From Sulfitobacter undariae (lineage in GTDB: Bacteria > Pseudomonadota > Alphaproteobacteria > Rhodobacterales > Rhodobacteraceae): a stretch of DNA of 64,000 nt. Location of the stretch: assembly GCF_014196805.1 (NCBI RefSeq), contig NZ_JACIEI010000002.1:372001-436000 (forward strand). The letters run 5' to 3'. This document shows positions 35,323 through 44,894 of this stretch, piece after piece (position 1 is the first letter of the stretch; each line of letters begins with the position of its first letter). A program made the position numbers and the translations under genes. The notes beneath the pieces are model-generated. The model was given only the letters and a program-made list of their open reading frames with translations. It made no database searches and was not told where the DNA came from.

Positions 35323-37095
35323 TTAGAGGGGCCAGAATACCAGAATGGCGGGGATAGAGACCGCAACCACAATGATTTCCAAGGGCAAACCGATACGCCA
35401 ATAATCGCCAAATCCATAGCCGCCGGGACCGAGGATCAGGGTATTGTTTTTGTGACCAATCGGCGTGAGGAAGGCGGAAGAGGCGGCAATGGCCACAGCC
35501 ATGAGGAAGGGATCAGGGTTCACGTCCATCGTTTGGGCCATCTGGATACCGACAGGGGCCGCTACAATGGTGGTGGCGGTGTTGTTCAGCACATCGGATA
35601 GCGTCATCGTGACGATCATCAATACGGTCAGGACGGCCCAAGCGGGCATGCCTTGGGTAAGACTGACAAGCGAGCCTGCGATGAGTTCGGTGCCGCCGGA
35701 TTTCTCCAACGCAGCGCCCAGCGGGATCATCGAGCCGAGCAGAACCACAACGGGCCATTCAATATGGGTATAGAGTTCCGAGAGAGGGACGATTTTGGCC
35801 AAAACATAGGCAACAACGACGATCCCCAGTGCAACCGGCAGGTAAATCAAACCAAGCGAAGCCGCCACAACGGCCCCTGCGAACATCCCGATGGCCAGCC
35901 AGACTTTGCTGTTTTCGGTCACGGCCAATCCACGGTCGGCCAGCGGCAGAACGCCCAGCCATTCGGTGACATCGGCACCTGTATCGCGCGGAACCAGCAG
36001 CAGCAGGATATCCCCTGCTTCCAGCTTGGTGGTGCGCAGTTGCGAATTGATTTTACGGCCTCGGCGCGAAATGCCCAGCAGAATACTGCGCTGTCGCCAC
36101 GCAAGGCCAACAGCTTGCGCGGTACGGCCTGCAAGGCGGCTTTCGGCGGTGACAACGACCTCGACGATCTCAACACCTTCGCCATCGGCGCGCAGGCGCT
36201 CTTCGCGGGCGGTATCAGCAACGGCCAGATCAAGGGTTGAGCGGAATTCATCTAATGCATCGGGAGTTGCCTCCAGCACCAGCGCGTCACCCGCGCGCAG
36301 TTCGGTGTTTTGGGCGCGGCCATAGCGGCGTTTGCCATCGCGCATCAGGCCGATGATGATTACGTCTGATTTGTCGGCAGTTTCTTGCAGTTCGGACAGG
36401 CGTTTACCGATGTGTTTGCTGTCTTCGGGCACAACCAATTCGGCGATATAGGCGTCCAAGTCTTCGCTAGAGATGCCTCCATCTTCACGTGCAGGGATCA
36501 AACGCCATCCGATCAACGCCACAAAAGCCAAGCCTGCAATAGCCGCGATACCGCCAACAGGAGCGAAATCAAACATCTTGAAGGGCGCGCCAAGGCTTTC
36601 TTCGCGGATCGCAGCGATGATGATGTTGGGCGGTGTGCCGATCAGGGTGACCATGCCGCCAAGGATCGTGGCAAAGGACAAAGGCATCAGCGATAAACCG
36701 GGCGAACGGCCTGCCTTGCGGGCGGTCTGAATATCCACGGGCATCAGTAGCGCAAGCGCCGCAACGTTATTCATAAACGCAGAGAGGATACCGCCAACGG
36801 CCCCCATCAGGGTGATATGCGCCCCAAGGGAACGTGAGGAATCAACCAGCGTGCGGGTGATTAGCAGCACGGCCCCAGAACGGACCAAGCCCGCCGAGAC
36901 AACCAGCACCAGCGCCACCACCAATGTGGCAGGGTGCCCGAAACCGGCAAAGGCGTCTTTGCTATCGACCACCCCCAGCACGACTCCGGCCATTAATGCG
37001 GAAAATGCTACGATATCATAGCGGAAGCGACCCCAGAGGAGGAGGCCGAAGACGGCGCCGAAAAGGGCGAAAAGTGTGATTTGATCTTGTGTCAT
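35323..37095 (-). CDS. SLC13-family permease with two TrkA-C (RCK_C) domains (second)
   Basis: Paralogue of the neighbouring permease, same architecture: helices in about 1-190, two RCK_C domains at about 210-380 (LSELQETADKSDV; GDALVLEATPDALDEF), then helices with PIGHKNNTLILGPGGYGFGDYWRIG near the end. The ATG at 37095 gives 590 residues, beginning MTQDQITL; a Met eight codons earlier is possible. The RCK domains suggest gating by a nucleotide or similar ligand. Divergent from yebC across a 177-bp region. Confidence 0.86.
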   Translation of the reverse strand: MTQDQITLFALFGAVFGLLLWGRFRYDIVAFSALMAGVVLGVVDSKDAFAGFGHPATLVVALVLVVSAGLVRSGAVLLITRTLVDSSRSLGAHITLMGAVGGILSAFMNNVAALALLMPVDIQTARKAGRSPGLSLMPLSFATILGGMVTLIGTPPNIIIAAIREESLGAPFKMFDFAPVGGIAAIAGLAFVALIGWRLIPAREDGGISSEDLDAYIAELVVPEDSKHIGKRLSELQETADKSDVIIIGLMRDGKRRYGRAQNTELRAGDALVLEATPDALDEFRSTLDLAVADTAREERLRADGEGVEIVEVVVTAESRLAGRTAQAVGLAWRQRSILLGISRRGRKINSQLRTTKLEAGDILLLLVPRDTGADVTEWLGVLPLADRGLAVTENSKVWLAIGMFAGAVVAASLGLIYLPVALGIVVVAYVLAKIVPLSELYTHIEWPVVVLLGSMIPLGAALEKSGGTELIAGSLVSLTQGMPAWAVLTVLMIVTMTLSDVLNNTATTIVAAPVGIQMAQTMDVNPDPFLMAVAIAASSAFLTPIGHKNNTLILGPGGYGFGDYWRIGLPLEIIVVAVSIPAILVFWPL

Positions 37096-37272
37096 TCGCG
37101 CACAGTGTTTCAGCAGCAAGAGAAGAACAAGGGGGAATGGGACGGAGTCAGCGGCTTTTATCTTATGATTGGCATGGTTTCGCAGGTCCTACAGCAGGTG
37201 TGAGCCTTGCGGCCCCCATGGCCCCTGCTTTATAAGCGCGTCAAACAAATATACCTCAGACGGAGATAATCC

Positions 37273-38016
37273 ATGGCAGGCCATTCCAAATGGGCAAACA
37301 TCCAGCACCGTAAAGGGCGTCAGGATAAGTTGCGCTCAAAGATGTTTTCAAAGTTCTCCAAGGAGATCACAGTGGCCGCCAAGATGGGCGAGCCTGATCC
37401 AGACAAAAACCCGCGCCTGCGTTTGGCAGTGAAAGAAGCCAAGCAAGCGTCGATGCCTAAAGACAACATTGATCGCGCGATCAAGAAGGCCACAGGCGGC
37501 GATGCGGAGGATTACGAAGAAATCCGCTATGAAGGTTACGGCACGAATGGGGTGGCTGTGATCGTTGAGACAATGACAGATAACCGCAACCGCACCGCCT
37601 CGAATGTGCGGTCAACCTTTGCCAAATACGGCGGCAATCTGGGTGAGACAGGCAGCGTGGGCTTCATGTTCGACCGCATGGGCGAAGTGACCTATCCTGC
37701 GGAAATCGGCGATGCAGACACAGTGATGATGGCCGCTATTGAGGCGGGCGCGGAAGATGTTGAATCGTCAGAAGACGGCCATGTGATCTATTGTGCCGAT
37801 ACCGACCTGAACGATGTGTCAAATGCATTGGAAGCAGAACTGGGCGAGTCGGTTTCGACAAAGCTGATCTGGCGGCCGAGCATCTACACCGAGATGGATC
37901 TGGAAGGCATGGAAAAGTTGATGAAGCTGCTGGATGCGCTGGAAGATGACGACGACGTGCAGCGTGTGACAGCGAACTTCGAAGCCTCTGACGAAGTCAT
38001 GGAAGCGCTTGAGTAA
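37273..38016 (+). CDS. yebC: YebC/PmpR-family regulator
   Basis: Member of the YebC/PmpR (UPF0082/TACO1) family, acting as DNA-binding regulator or translation factor. The 247-residue protein begins [18 protein letters not shown], the typical signature, with [19 protein letters not shown] and the [26 protein letters not shown] central part. A GGAGA site lies 7 bp before the ATG. Followed by a strong terminator. Confidence 0.96.
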   Translation: MAGHSKWANIQHRKGRQDKLRSKMFSKFSKEITVAAKMGEPDPDKNPRLRLAVKEAKQASMPKDNIDRAIKKATGGDAEDYEEIRYEGYGTNGVAVIVETMTDNRNRTASNVRSTFAKYGGNLGETGSVGFMFDRMGEVTYPAEIGDADTVMMAAIEAGAEDVESSEDGHVIYCADTDLNDVSNALEAELGESVSTKLIWRPSIYTEMDLEGMEKLMKLLDALEDDDDVQRVTANFEASDEVMEALE

Positions 38017-38038
38017 ACCGGTTTTGGTTTGAATGCTG

Positions 38039-38070
38039 AAAAAGCCGCCGCAGAAATGCGGCGGCTTTTT
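38039..38070 (+). terminator. Intrinsic terminator after yebC
   Basis: Perfect 14-bp stem AAAAAGCCGCCGCA / TGCGGCGGCTTTTT with a GAAA loop and a following T-rich end; a textbook Rho-independent terminator. Confidence 0.95.
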
Positions 38071-38173
38071 CGTTTGTATGTGGTGAGCAGCGTCAGGTTT
38101 GACCCGTCTGGACAGGGTGGGGCGCTGGGGTTAGAAATTCTGACGCGTTTGAGGCGTATGGAGTGAGGGTTAA

Positions 38174-38773
38174 ATGGTTTCATCTTTCGTACCGGGATTT
38201 TTTCTCGGGTTGTCTTTGATTCTTGCGATTGGTGCGCAGAACGCCTTTGTCTTGCGGCAGGGATTGCGGCGCGAACATGTGTTCTGGGTGTGCCTGACCT
38301 GTGCTGTGTCAGATGCGTTGCTGATTACCGCTGGGGTGGCGGGCATTGGCACTTTGGCGGAAATGGTGCCGTGGTTTGAACCCGTGATGCGCTATGGCGG
38401 CGCGGCATTCCTGATTGTGTATGGCGCGCGCAATGCAATCAGTGCTTGGCGCGGGGGCAGCGGCCTGAGGGCAGAGGGGCAGGCGGCTACAAGCCTGCGC
38501 CGCACGCTGCTGACGTTGCTGGCTCTGACGTGGCTTAATCCGCATGTTTATCTGGATACGCTTGTCTTGCTGGGCACCATCTCGGCACAATATGACGACA
38601 GGGTTGCCTTTGGTACTGGCGCGGTTCTTGCCAGCTTTAGCTTTTTCTTTGCGCTGGGCTATGGCGCGCGTCTGTTGGAGCCGTTGTTTGCCAAGCCGAA
38701 CAGTTGGCGAATCCTTGATGCGTTGATTGCCTTGACCATGTGGGCCATAGCGGCATCGCTTCTTTTTAACTAA
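38174..38773 (+). CDS. LysE/ArgO-family amino acid exporter
   Basis: Basic amino acid efflux permease. The 199-residue product has about six helices and the family start FLGLSLILAIGAQNAFVLRQGLRREHV; Asn-Pro in the central LTWLNPHVYLDTLVLLG and a C-terminal GYGARLLEP segment fit ArgO/LysE. ATG 5 bp after a GAGGG site. Substrate (Arg or Lys) is not known. Followed 39 bp later by an EamA-type exporter. Confidence 0.9.
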   Translation: MVSSFVPGFFLGLSLILAIGAQNAFVLRQGLRREHVFWVCLTCAVSDALLITAGVAGIGTLAEMVPWFEPVMRYGGAAFLIVYGARNAISAWRGGSGLRAEGQAATSLRRTLLTLLALTWLNPHVYLDTLVLLGTISAQYDDRVAFGTGAVLASFSFFFALGYGARLLEPLFAKPNSWRILDALIALTMWAIAASLLFN

Positions 38774-38812
38774 GCTCTTGCGCCGCCTGATGTATTACGG
38801 TCATCTCGCGGT

Positions 38813-39715
38813 ATGATTACACGCCCACCCCCACGCCCGCTTGTTGCCATCTTCTGGATGTTGGTCACTGGCGCCAGCTTTATCATGGTCAATGCTTTGG
38901 TGAAAACCATGGGGCCGCGACTGCCCTCAAGCGAGGCTGCGTTTTTGCGCTATGCGATAGGGTTGGTGTTTTTACTGCCGGCCATTAAGTCGATCCGTGC
39001 GGCAAAGCTGACCCGCCGCCAGTGGACTTTGTTTTCCCTGCGTGGATTTTTCCATGCGGGGGGCGTTATGTTGTGGTTTTTCGCCATGGTGCGCATCCCG
39101 ATCGCCGAAGTGACCGCCATGAACTACCTTGCGCCGATTTATGTCACCATCGGCGCTGCCGTTTTCTTGGGAGAGCGGTTGGCCATGCGGCGTATCGTGG
39201 CGGTTGTCATGGGGTTGATTGGCGCTGCTATTATTTTGCGTCCAGGCTTTCGTGAAGTAAGCGATGGCCATATCGCGATGCTGATCGCGGCAGTCGTTTT
39301 TGCAGGCAGCTATCTATTGGCCAAAGTGCTGGTAGACGAAGTTAAGCCAGCGATTGTGGTGACCTTGCTCTCTGTCTTTGTGACCATTGGATTGGCACCT
39401 TTTGCATATGCAGAGTGGATCACGCCCAATACCCGCGAGTTAGCGATATTGGCGGGTGTTGCTGTGTTTGCAACGGCTGGTCACTATACCATGACACTGG
39501 CTTTTGCTGCCGCGCCAATGACTGTGACGCAGCCGGTGACCTTCTTGCAATTGCTCTGGGCGACGCTGCTGGGGGTGATCTGGTTCGATGAACCCGTGGA
39601 TATATGGGTGGCTGTGGGTGGTGTTGTTATCCTTGGGTCGGTTCTGTTTATCACTCTACGTGAAGCGGTTCTAAATCGCCGAGTGACACCGGATATGCCT
39701 GAAATAAAAGGGTAA
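38813..39715 (+). CDS. DMT-family (EamA) transporter
   Basis: Ten-helix drug/metabolite transporter. The 300-residue protein consists of two EamA repeats (about 10-145 and 155-285), with conserved segments such as ALVKTMGPRLPSSEAAFLRY, ITAMNYLAPIYVTIGAAVFLGER and MTVTQPVTFLQLLWATLLGVIWFDE. Substrate unknown. It ends 8 bp before the probable BetI operator. Confidence 0.88.
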   Translation: MITRPPPRPLVAIFWMLVTGASFIMVNALVKTMGPRLPSSEAAFLRYAIGLVFLLPAIKSIRAAKLTRRQWTLFSLRGFFHAGGVMLWFFAMVRIPIAEVTAMNYLAPIYVTIGAAVFLGERLAMRRIVAVVMGLIGAAIILRPGFREVSDGHIAMLIAAVVFAGSYLLAKVLVDEVKPAIVVTLLSVFVTIGLAPFAYAEWITPNTRELAILAGVAVFATAGHYTMTLAFAAAPMTVTQPVTFLQLLWATLLGVIWFDEPVDIWVAVGGVVILGSVLFITLREAVLNRRVTPDMPEIKG

Positions 39716-39723
39716 TTTTTATT

Positions 39724-39739
39724 GATTGACGGATCAATC
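39724..39739 (+). promoter_or_regulatory. BetI-like operator
   Basis: Inverted repeat GATTGA-CGGA-TCAATC, with perfect 6-bp arms, 45 bp upstream of the betI start. TetR-family BetI is known to repress bet genes from such AT-flanked dyads, with choline as inducer. Position and symmetry support an operator; the exact consensus in this lineage was not checked. No second copy was seen within the window. Confidence 0.65.
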
Positions 39740-39784
39740 TAAAACCCGCACCCTAAGTGGCATGTTTAACATGACCCGATTCTG

Positions 39785-40360
39785 ATGCCCAAACTAGGGA
39801 TGGAGCCACTGCGCCGCGCCTCATTGGTGCAGGCAACAATCGCCGAGATCGGGCGTGCCCAATCGCTTGACGTGACTGTAAAACAGATTGCCCAAACGGC
39901 GGGCATGTCCACGGCTTTGGCGCATCACTATTTCGGCGGCAAGAACCAGATACTCTTTGCTGCCATGCGCCATATCTTGGCTGAATTCGGCGCGCAGGTT
40001 CGATTGCACCTTGCAGACGCCCAAACCCCGCGTGCGCGGGTCGAAGCGATCATCGCCGCCAGTTTCGATGAAACCTGTTTTGCGCCCGCAACCGTATGCG
40101 CGTGGATGACGTTGTATGCGGCGGCCCCCACCCAGCCAGAAACGAAACGCTTGCTGATGCTTTATCAGGCGCGGCTGCGGTCAAACCTGACACATGCATT
40201 GCGCCCGCTGAGCAAGACGCCCCTTGCGGATGCGGATGTCTTGGCGGCGCTGATTGACGGGCTTTATCTGCGAGCAGCGCTGTCGGATGACAGTTCGCGT
40301 GAGGCGGCAGAACGTGCTGCCCTGAAAATGCTTGCACGGCTATTGGGAGACCCCGCATGA
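39785..40360 (+). CDS. betI: Transcriptional repressor BetI (TetR family)
   Basis: Choline-responsive repressor of betaine synthesis genes. The 191-residue protein has a TetR helix-turn-helix at about 30-60 (VTVKQIAQTAGMSTALAHHYFGGK) with BetI-type segments such as SFDETCFAPATVCAW. Its stop overlaps betC by 4 bp (ATGA), so the regulator is in the operon it likely controls. Confidence 0.93.
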   Translation: MPKLGMEPLRRASLVQATIAEIGRAQSLDVTVKQIAQTAGMSTALAHHYFGGKNQILFAAMRHILAEFGAQVRLHLADAQTPRARVEAIIAASFDETCFAPATVCAWMTLYAAAPTQPETKRLLMLYQARLRSNLTHALRPLSKTPLADADVLAALIDGLYLRAALSDDSSREAAERAALKMLARLLGDPA

Positions 40361-41865
40361 GCCAGCCGAACATCCTTATTCTGATGGTGGACCAGTTGAA
40401 CGGTACGCTGTTTCCTGATGGTCCCGCTGACTGGCTGCACGCGCCTAATCTCAAAAAACTGGCGGCGCGCTCAACCCGTTTCGAAAATGCTTACACTGCG
40501 TCGCCGCTTTGTGCGCCCGGGCGGGCAGGGTTTATGTCAGGGCAACTTCCTTCTGCCACGGGTGTCTATGACAACGCGGCTGAATTTGTTTCTTCGATCC
40601 CCACATATGCGCATCACTTGCGCCGTGCGGGGTATTACACATGCTTGTCTGGAAAAATGCATTTTGTCGGCCCTGACCAATTGCACGGGTTCGAGGACCG
40701 CCTGACCACTGATATCTACCCTGCCGATTTCGGCTGGACCCCTGATTACCGCAAACCGGGTGAGCGGATTGATTGGTGGTATCACAATATGGGCAGTGTC
40801 ACAGGCGCAGGCGTGGCCGAAATCAGCAACCAGATGGAATATGATGATGCCGTTGCCTATGAGGCCACGCGTAAGATTTATGAGCTGTCGCGTGGATTGG
40901 ATGCCCGTCCGTGGTGCCTGACTGCCAGTTTCACCCATCCGCATGACCCCTATGTCGCGCGCAAGAAATATTGGGATCTATACGAGGATTGCGAGCACCT
41001 GCTGCCGGAAATCCCTGCAATGGCCTATGCGGATCACGACCCTCATTCCCAGCGTATCTTTGATGCCAATAACTGGCGCGAATTTGACATCACCGAAGAT
41101 GATATCAAACGCTCGCGTCGCGCATATTTCGCCAACATCAGCTATCTGGACGACAAGATTGGTGAAATCCTGCAAACGCTAGAAAACACGCGCCAAGAGG
41201 CGATTATCGTCTTTGTCTCGGATCATGGCGACATGTTGGGCGAACGGGGATTGTGGTTCAAAATGAGCTTCCTTGAAGGCTCGGCGCGGGTGCCGCTTAT
41301 GATCGCTGCGCCGCAGATGGAGACGGGGCTGCAAACCACGCCTGTTAGCAACATCGACATTTGTCCGACGCTTTGTGATTTGGCAGGCGTGGATATGTCT
41401 GAGGTTGCGGAATGGACAACAGGGCAGAGCCTTGTACCGATGGGGCAGGGCGTGGAGCGGACCGCGCCTGTCGCGATGGAATATGCCGCTGAGGGATCAT
41501 ATGCGCCAATGGTTTCACTGCGCTATGGCAAATGGAAATACAACCGCTGTGCGCTGGACCCTGATCAACTATTCAATCTGGAAACGGACCCGCATGAATT
41601 GACCAATCTGGCACAGGTGCCCGCCCATGCAGGCACCGTGACCCAATTGCGCGCCAAATCCGAAGCACGCTGGAATCTGGAAGCCTATGACGCCGATGTG
41701 CGCAAATCACAGGCCCGCCGATGGGTGGTATATGAGGCGCTGCGATCAGGGGGCTATTATCCGTGGGATTACCAGCCGCTGCGCGATGCCTCTGAGGCCT
41801 ATATGCGCAACCATATGGACCTGAATGTGCTGGAAGAGAACAAACGCTTCCCACGCGGCGAATAA
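40357..41865 (+). CDS. betC: Choline-sulfatase
   Basis: Hydrolyses choline-O-sulfate to choline and sulfate, allowing the osmolyte to feed glycine betaine synthesis. The 502-residue protein has the sulfatase motif CxPxR (Cys52-Ala-Pro-Gly-Arg56), whose Cys is oxidised to formylglycine, plus metal residues in FVSDHGDMLGERG. The C-terminus (PRWVVYEALRSGGYYPWDYQP-like segment) matches the choline-sulfatase subfamily. No signal peptide, so it works in the cytoplasm. Confidence 0.96.
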   Translation: MSQPNILILMVDQLNGTLFPDGPADWLHAPNLKKLAARSTRFENAYTASPLCAPGRAGFMSGQLPSATGVYDNAAEFVSSIPTYAHHLRRAGYYTCLSGKMHFVGPDQLHGFEDRLTTDIYPADFGWTPDYRKPGERIDWWYHNMGSVTGAGVAEISNQMEYDDAVAYEATRKIYELSRGLDARPWCLTASFTHPHDPYVARKKYWDLYEDCEHLLPEIPAMAYADHDPHSQRIFDANNWREFDITEDDIKRSRRAYFANISYLDDKIGEILQTLENTRQEAIIVFVSDHGDMLGERGLWFKMSFLEGSARVPLMIAAPQMETGLQTTPVSNIDICPTLCDLAGVDMSEVAEWTTGQSLVPMGQGVERTAPVAMEYAAEGSYAPMVSLRYGKWKYNRCALDPDQLFNLETDPHELTNLAQVPAHAGTVTQLRAKSEARWNLEAYDADVRKSQARRWVVYEALRSGGYYPWDYQPLRDASEAYMRNHMDLNVLEENKRFPRGE

Positions 41866-41940
41866 CGAATACTGGCGGTGCCGATGGGTGCAGGGCCGTC
41901 AGAGAGTATAAAACACCCGAACAAAACGATAGGGACTAAA

Positions 41941-43122
41941 ATGTTAACCTCAATCATTTCCTTTGGAGTGATCATGGCCTTTGCGCTGGTGATCTTCTGT
42001 ACCATCAAATGGTGGAACCTGACGCTGACGGGCACACAACCTGTCTCGCTTTTTGTGTTCATCGCAATCCTCTTCACATCCGGCCTTGATGTGGGACTGA
42101 TCATGTTCCCGCTGGCGTTCGACTATCCGCTATACGCAGATGTCGCGACCGAGCCTGCCTATGGGTTTACCAATCCGCTGGCGCTGGAATTCGGGTTTTG
42201 GGGCTTTCTGATCTGGGCGTTCTACTTCCTTACCACCTTCTATTTTTGCGCGATTGAACCGCGGGTGAAGTTCTTTGAAATTCCCGCTGTAAAAATCCTC
42301 AACAACATCGTGATCATCACCACCTGTGCCTTCACGGGGGCGTTGTTCCTGATCTATATGCCGTATTACATTGCCGAAGTGGGCGACGGCGAAACGATCT
42401 TGCCTGTGTTCTATTTGATCTGCTTCCTTGTGATCCTTGTCGCGGCGTTCAGCTCGACTGACATCAAGTTCGTCAAGGTCCTGTCGGTCAGCTCCACCGT
42501 GCTGTTCTTTGGTTTAATCCTCTTTATGTTCCTCAATGCAGGAATGAGTGTCGGTGATTTGGCCAGCACCTCCAGCAACATCGGCGGGTATTTCACCAAT
42601 ATTCACAAGTTCATCATCCCGCTGACGGATTATCATGAATTCTACCTGTTCTGGTGGTTCGCTTGGTCCATTATGATCGGCCAATTCGTAAGCCGCTTTG
42701 TCGGTGGTTTGAAAACCTATCAACTGTTGGCGGCTTTGCTGATCTTCCCGTCCATCCCCTTGGGACTGTGGTTTTCGGTGCTGTATTACTACCACCTGAA
42801 CGGCATTGGTACGGCAGGTTTGCCTAATTGGGCGATGACAATTGTGGGCATTGTGTTTGTGATCAACTCGTTTGACTCACTGATCCGCCTTTACACCGAT
42901 AACCTGAACCTCACGACCGAACGTTTCGGCGTGGTGTCTTATGTGTTCGCCAATGCCATTGGCCTGTTTGTGCTGACGCTGTTGTTCCAAAGCCAATGGT
43001 TGCAAATCCAATGGGTCGGCACAGTTGTGATCGGCATGTATCTGGCCGCGCTTGCTTACATGTTCTTCGTCAAACGCCACCGCCTGAGCGATCTGGACGG
43101 GCAGGCGGCTCCGCTGAACTGA
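41941..43122 (+). CDS. Short BCCT-like choline/betaine transporter
   Basis: Probable choline carrier. The ATG at 41941 with a GGGA site gives 393 residues; the frame is open 21 codons further up without membrane character. About ten hydrophobic spans are visible. The segment [20 protein letters not shown] followed by LWFSVL aligns well with the BCCT signature ([20 protein letters not shown]), including the Trp pair and the SWS/AWS turn, so BCCT membership is likely. It is about 100-250 residues shorter than common BCCT proteins and has GGLKT where RGRT is usual. Operon position between betC and betB supports choline uptake. Confidence 0.72.
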   Translation: MLTSIISFGVIMAFALVIFCTIKWWNLTLTGTQPVSLFVFIAILFTSGLDVGLIMFPLAFDYPLYADVATEPAYGFTNPLALEFGFWGFLIWAFYFLTTFYFCAIEPRVKFFEIPAVKILNNIVIITTCAFTGALFLIYMPYYIAEVGDGETILPVFYLICFLVILVAAFSSTDIKFVKVLSVSSTVLFFGLILFMFLNAGMSVGDLASTSSNIGGYFTNIHKFIIPLTDYHEFYLFWWFAWSIMIGQFVSRFVGGLKTYQLLAALLIFPSIPLGLWFSVLYYYHLNGIGTAGLPNWAMTIVGIVFVINSFDSLIRLYTDNLNLTTERFGVVSYVFANAIGLFVLTLLFQSQWLQIQWVGTVVIGMYLAALAYMFFVKRHRLSDLDGQAAPLN

Positions 43123-43186
43123 ACTTCTAAATAACTGGTCCCGCAGGGAACGCCTTGCGGGACCCCCTCTGACAAAAGAGATAATT

Positions 43187-44638
43187 ATGCAAACCCAACC
43201 CATCGCCAGCCATTTTATCAACGGCCAATATATAGACGATATCGCAGGAACACCGATTGAGGTGTTCTATCCGGCAACGGGGGCTGTCATCGCAAGAGTA
43301 CATGCCGCAACGCCCGCAATTGTTGAGCATGCGATTGCCTCGGCCAAAGCGGCCCAAGCCGCATGGGCCGCAATGAGCGGGACCGAGCGCGGCCGCATCT
43401 TGCGCCGTGCCGCCGATATCATGCGCGAGCGCAACCATGACCTGAGCGTTTTGGAAACCTATGATACGGGTAAACCCTATCAAGAGACATCGGTGGCGGA
43501 TGCGACATCTGGCGCGGATGCATTGGAGTATTTCGGTGGCATGGCGGCGACCCTGACAGGCGAGCATATCCAGCTGGGCGAAGATTGGGTCTATACCCGC
43601 CGCGAGGCGCTGGGCGTTTGTGTGGGCATCGGCGCGTGGAACTATCCCACGCAAATCGCTTGCTGGAAGGGCGCGCCTGCGCTGGCTTGCGGGAACTCTG
43701 TGATTTTCAAACCGTCTGAGACAACGCCCCTCTGCGCCTTGAAAGTGGCCGAGATTTTGCACGAAGCGGGTCTACCGGCGGGCTTGTATAATGTCATCCA
43801 AGGTTTGGGCGATGTGGGAGCTGCATTGGTCACTGACAGCCGTGTGGACAAAGTATCGCTGACGGGGTCTGTACCTACGGGCCGCAAGGTTTATGCGGCG
43901 GCGGCAGCGGAGATGAAGCACGTGACAATGGAATTGGGCGGTAAATCCCCGATGATCGTATTTGAAGATGCGGATATCGAAAACGCCGTCTCGGGTGCGA
44001 TCCTTGGTAATTTTTATAGCTCGGGTCAGGTCTGCTCAAACGGGACCCGCGTGTTTGTGCATTCGGACATCAAAGAAGCATTCCTTGCACGCTTGGCCGA
44101 GCGGTTGGACAATGCTGTGATAGGCGATCCGATGGACCCAGCCACCAGTTTTGGCCCGATGGTTTCCAAACAACAACGCGACATCGCGCTGTCCTATATC
44201 GCCAAAGGCGAAGCCGAAGGTGCGCGTTTGGTTTATGGCGGTAAGGCAATTGAGGGTGACGGGTTTTATATGCAGCCTTGCGTTTTTGCCGATGTGACCG
44301 ACGATATGACCATCGCCCGCGAAGAGATTTTTGGCCCTGTGATGGCTGTGCTGGATTTCACCGATGAAGCGGATGTGTTGGCGCGTGCCAATGATACGGA
44401 GTTTGGCCTGGCTGCGGGTGTCTTTACCCGCGACCTAAGCCGTGCGCACCGCGTCGCCGCAGGGTTTCAGGCAGGCACTTGCTATATCAACACCTATAAT
44501 GACGCCCCTGTTGAGGCGCCATTTGGCGGGGTGAAAGCATCGGGTGTGGGCCGCGAAAACTCTAAGGCTGCGATTGAGCATTATAGTCAGGTAAAATCGG
44601 TCTATGTCCGCATGGGTGATATGGAAGCACCGTTCTAG
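43187..44638 (+). CDS. betB: Betaine-aldehyde dehydrogenase
   Basis: NAD(P)+-dependent oxidation of betaine aldehyde to glycine betaine. The 483-residue protein has the ALDH catalytic residues Glu249 (MELGGKSP) and Cys283 (GQVCSNGTR), and BetB-specific features, including the start FINGQYIDD and the C-terminal [12 protein letters not shown]. Preceded by an AAAGAGAT site. A 256-bp gap with a long hairpin separates it from betA. Confidence 0.96.
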   Translation: MQTQPIASHFINGQYIDDIAGTPIEVFYPATGAVIARVHAATPAIVEHAIASAKAAQAAWAAMSGTERGRILRRAADIMRERNHDLSVLETYDTGKPYQETSVADATSGADALEYFGGMAATLTGEHIQLGEDWVYTRREALGVCVGIGAWNYPTQIACWKGAPALACGNSVIFKPSETTPLCALKVAEILHEAGLPAGLYNVIQGLGDVGAALVTDSRVDKVSLTGSVPTGRKVYAAAAAEMKHVTMELGGKSPMIVFEDADIENAVSGAILGNFYSSGQVCSNGTRVFVHSDIKEAFLARLAERLDNAVIGDPMDPATSFGPMVSKQQRDIALSYIAKGEAEGARLVYGGKAIEGDGFYMQPCVFADVTDDMTIAREEIFGPVMAVLDFTDEADVLARANDTEFGLAAGVFTRDLSRAHRVAAGFQAGTCYINTYNDAPVEAPFGGVKASGVGRENSKAAIEHYSQVKSVYVRMGDMEAPF

Positions 44639-44749
44639 CAGGCGTGATCTGACGGGGCGCTGCGCGCATCCCATTCTTGGGGTGTGGCGCGGGTGTTCTC
44701 GCAGAAATTCAATGCGGGGATGGTTGAGAGGTCAATCCCGTTTGGCTGA

Positions 44750-44788
44750 GAGGTGCTTGAGGGATCAATGTGATCCTCAAGTCACCTC
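44750..44788. other. Long imperfect hairpin in betB-betA gap
   Basis: Arms GAGGTG-TTGAGG-ATCA pair with TGAT-CCTCAA-CACCTC around an ATG loop with two small bulges. A second arm pair, TCAAGG (44817-44822) and CCTTGA (about 44856-44861), encloses CCCGGCATGCGCCGGG downstream. No T-tract follows. Probably folds in the bet mRNA, perhaps setting betA levels or protecting a processed end. Confidence 0.5.
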
Positions 44789-44894
44789 GACAAGGATGGG
44801 TTGATTCCCCGATGCCTCAAGGACAAGCCCGGCATGCGCCGGGGGCCTTTGGCCTCCTTGACCCACCGTGGAATCATTGGAAGTGAGAGTGGAT

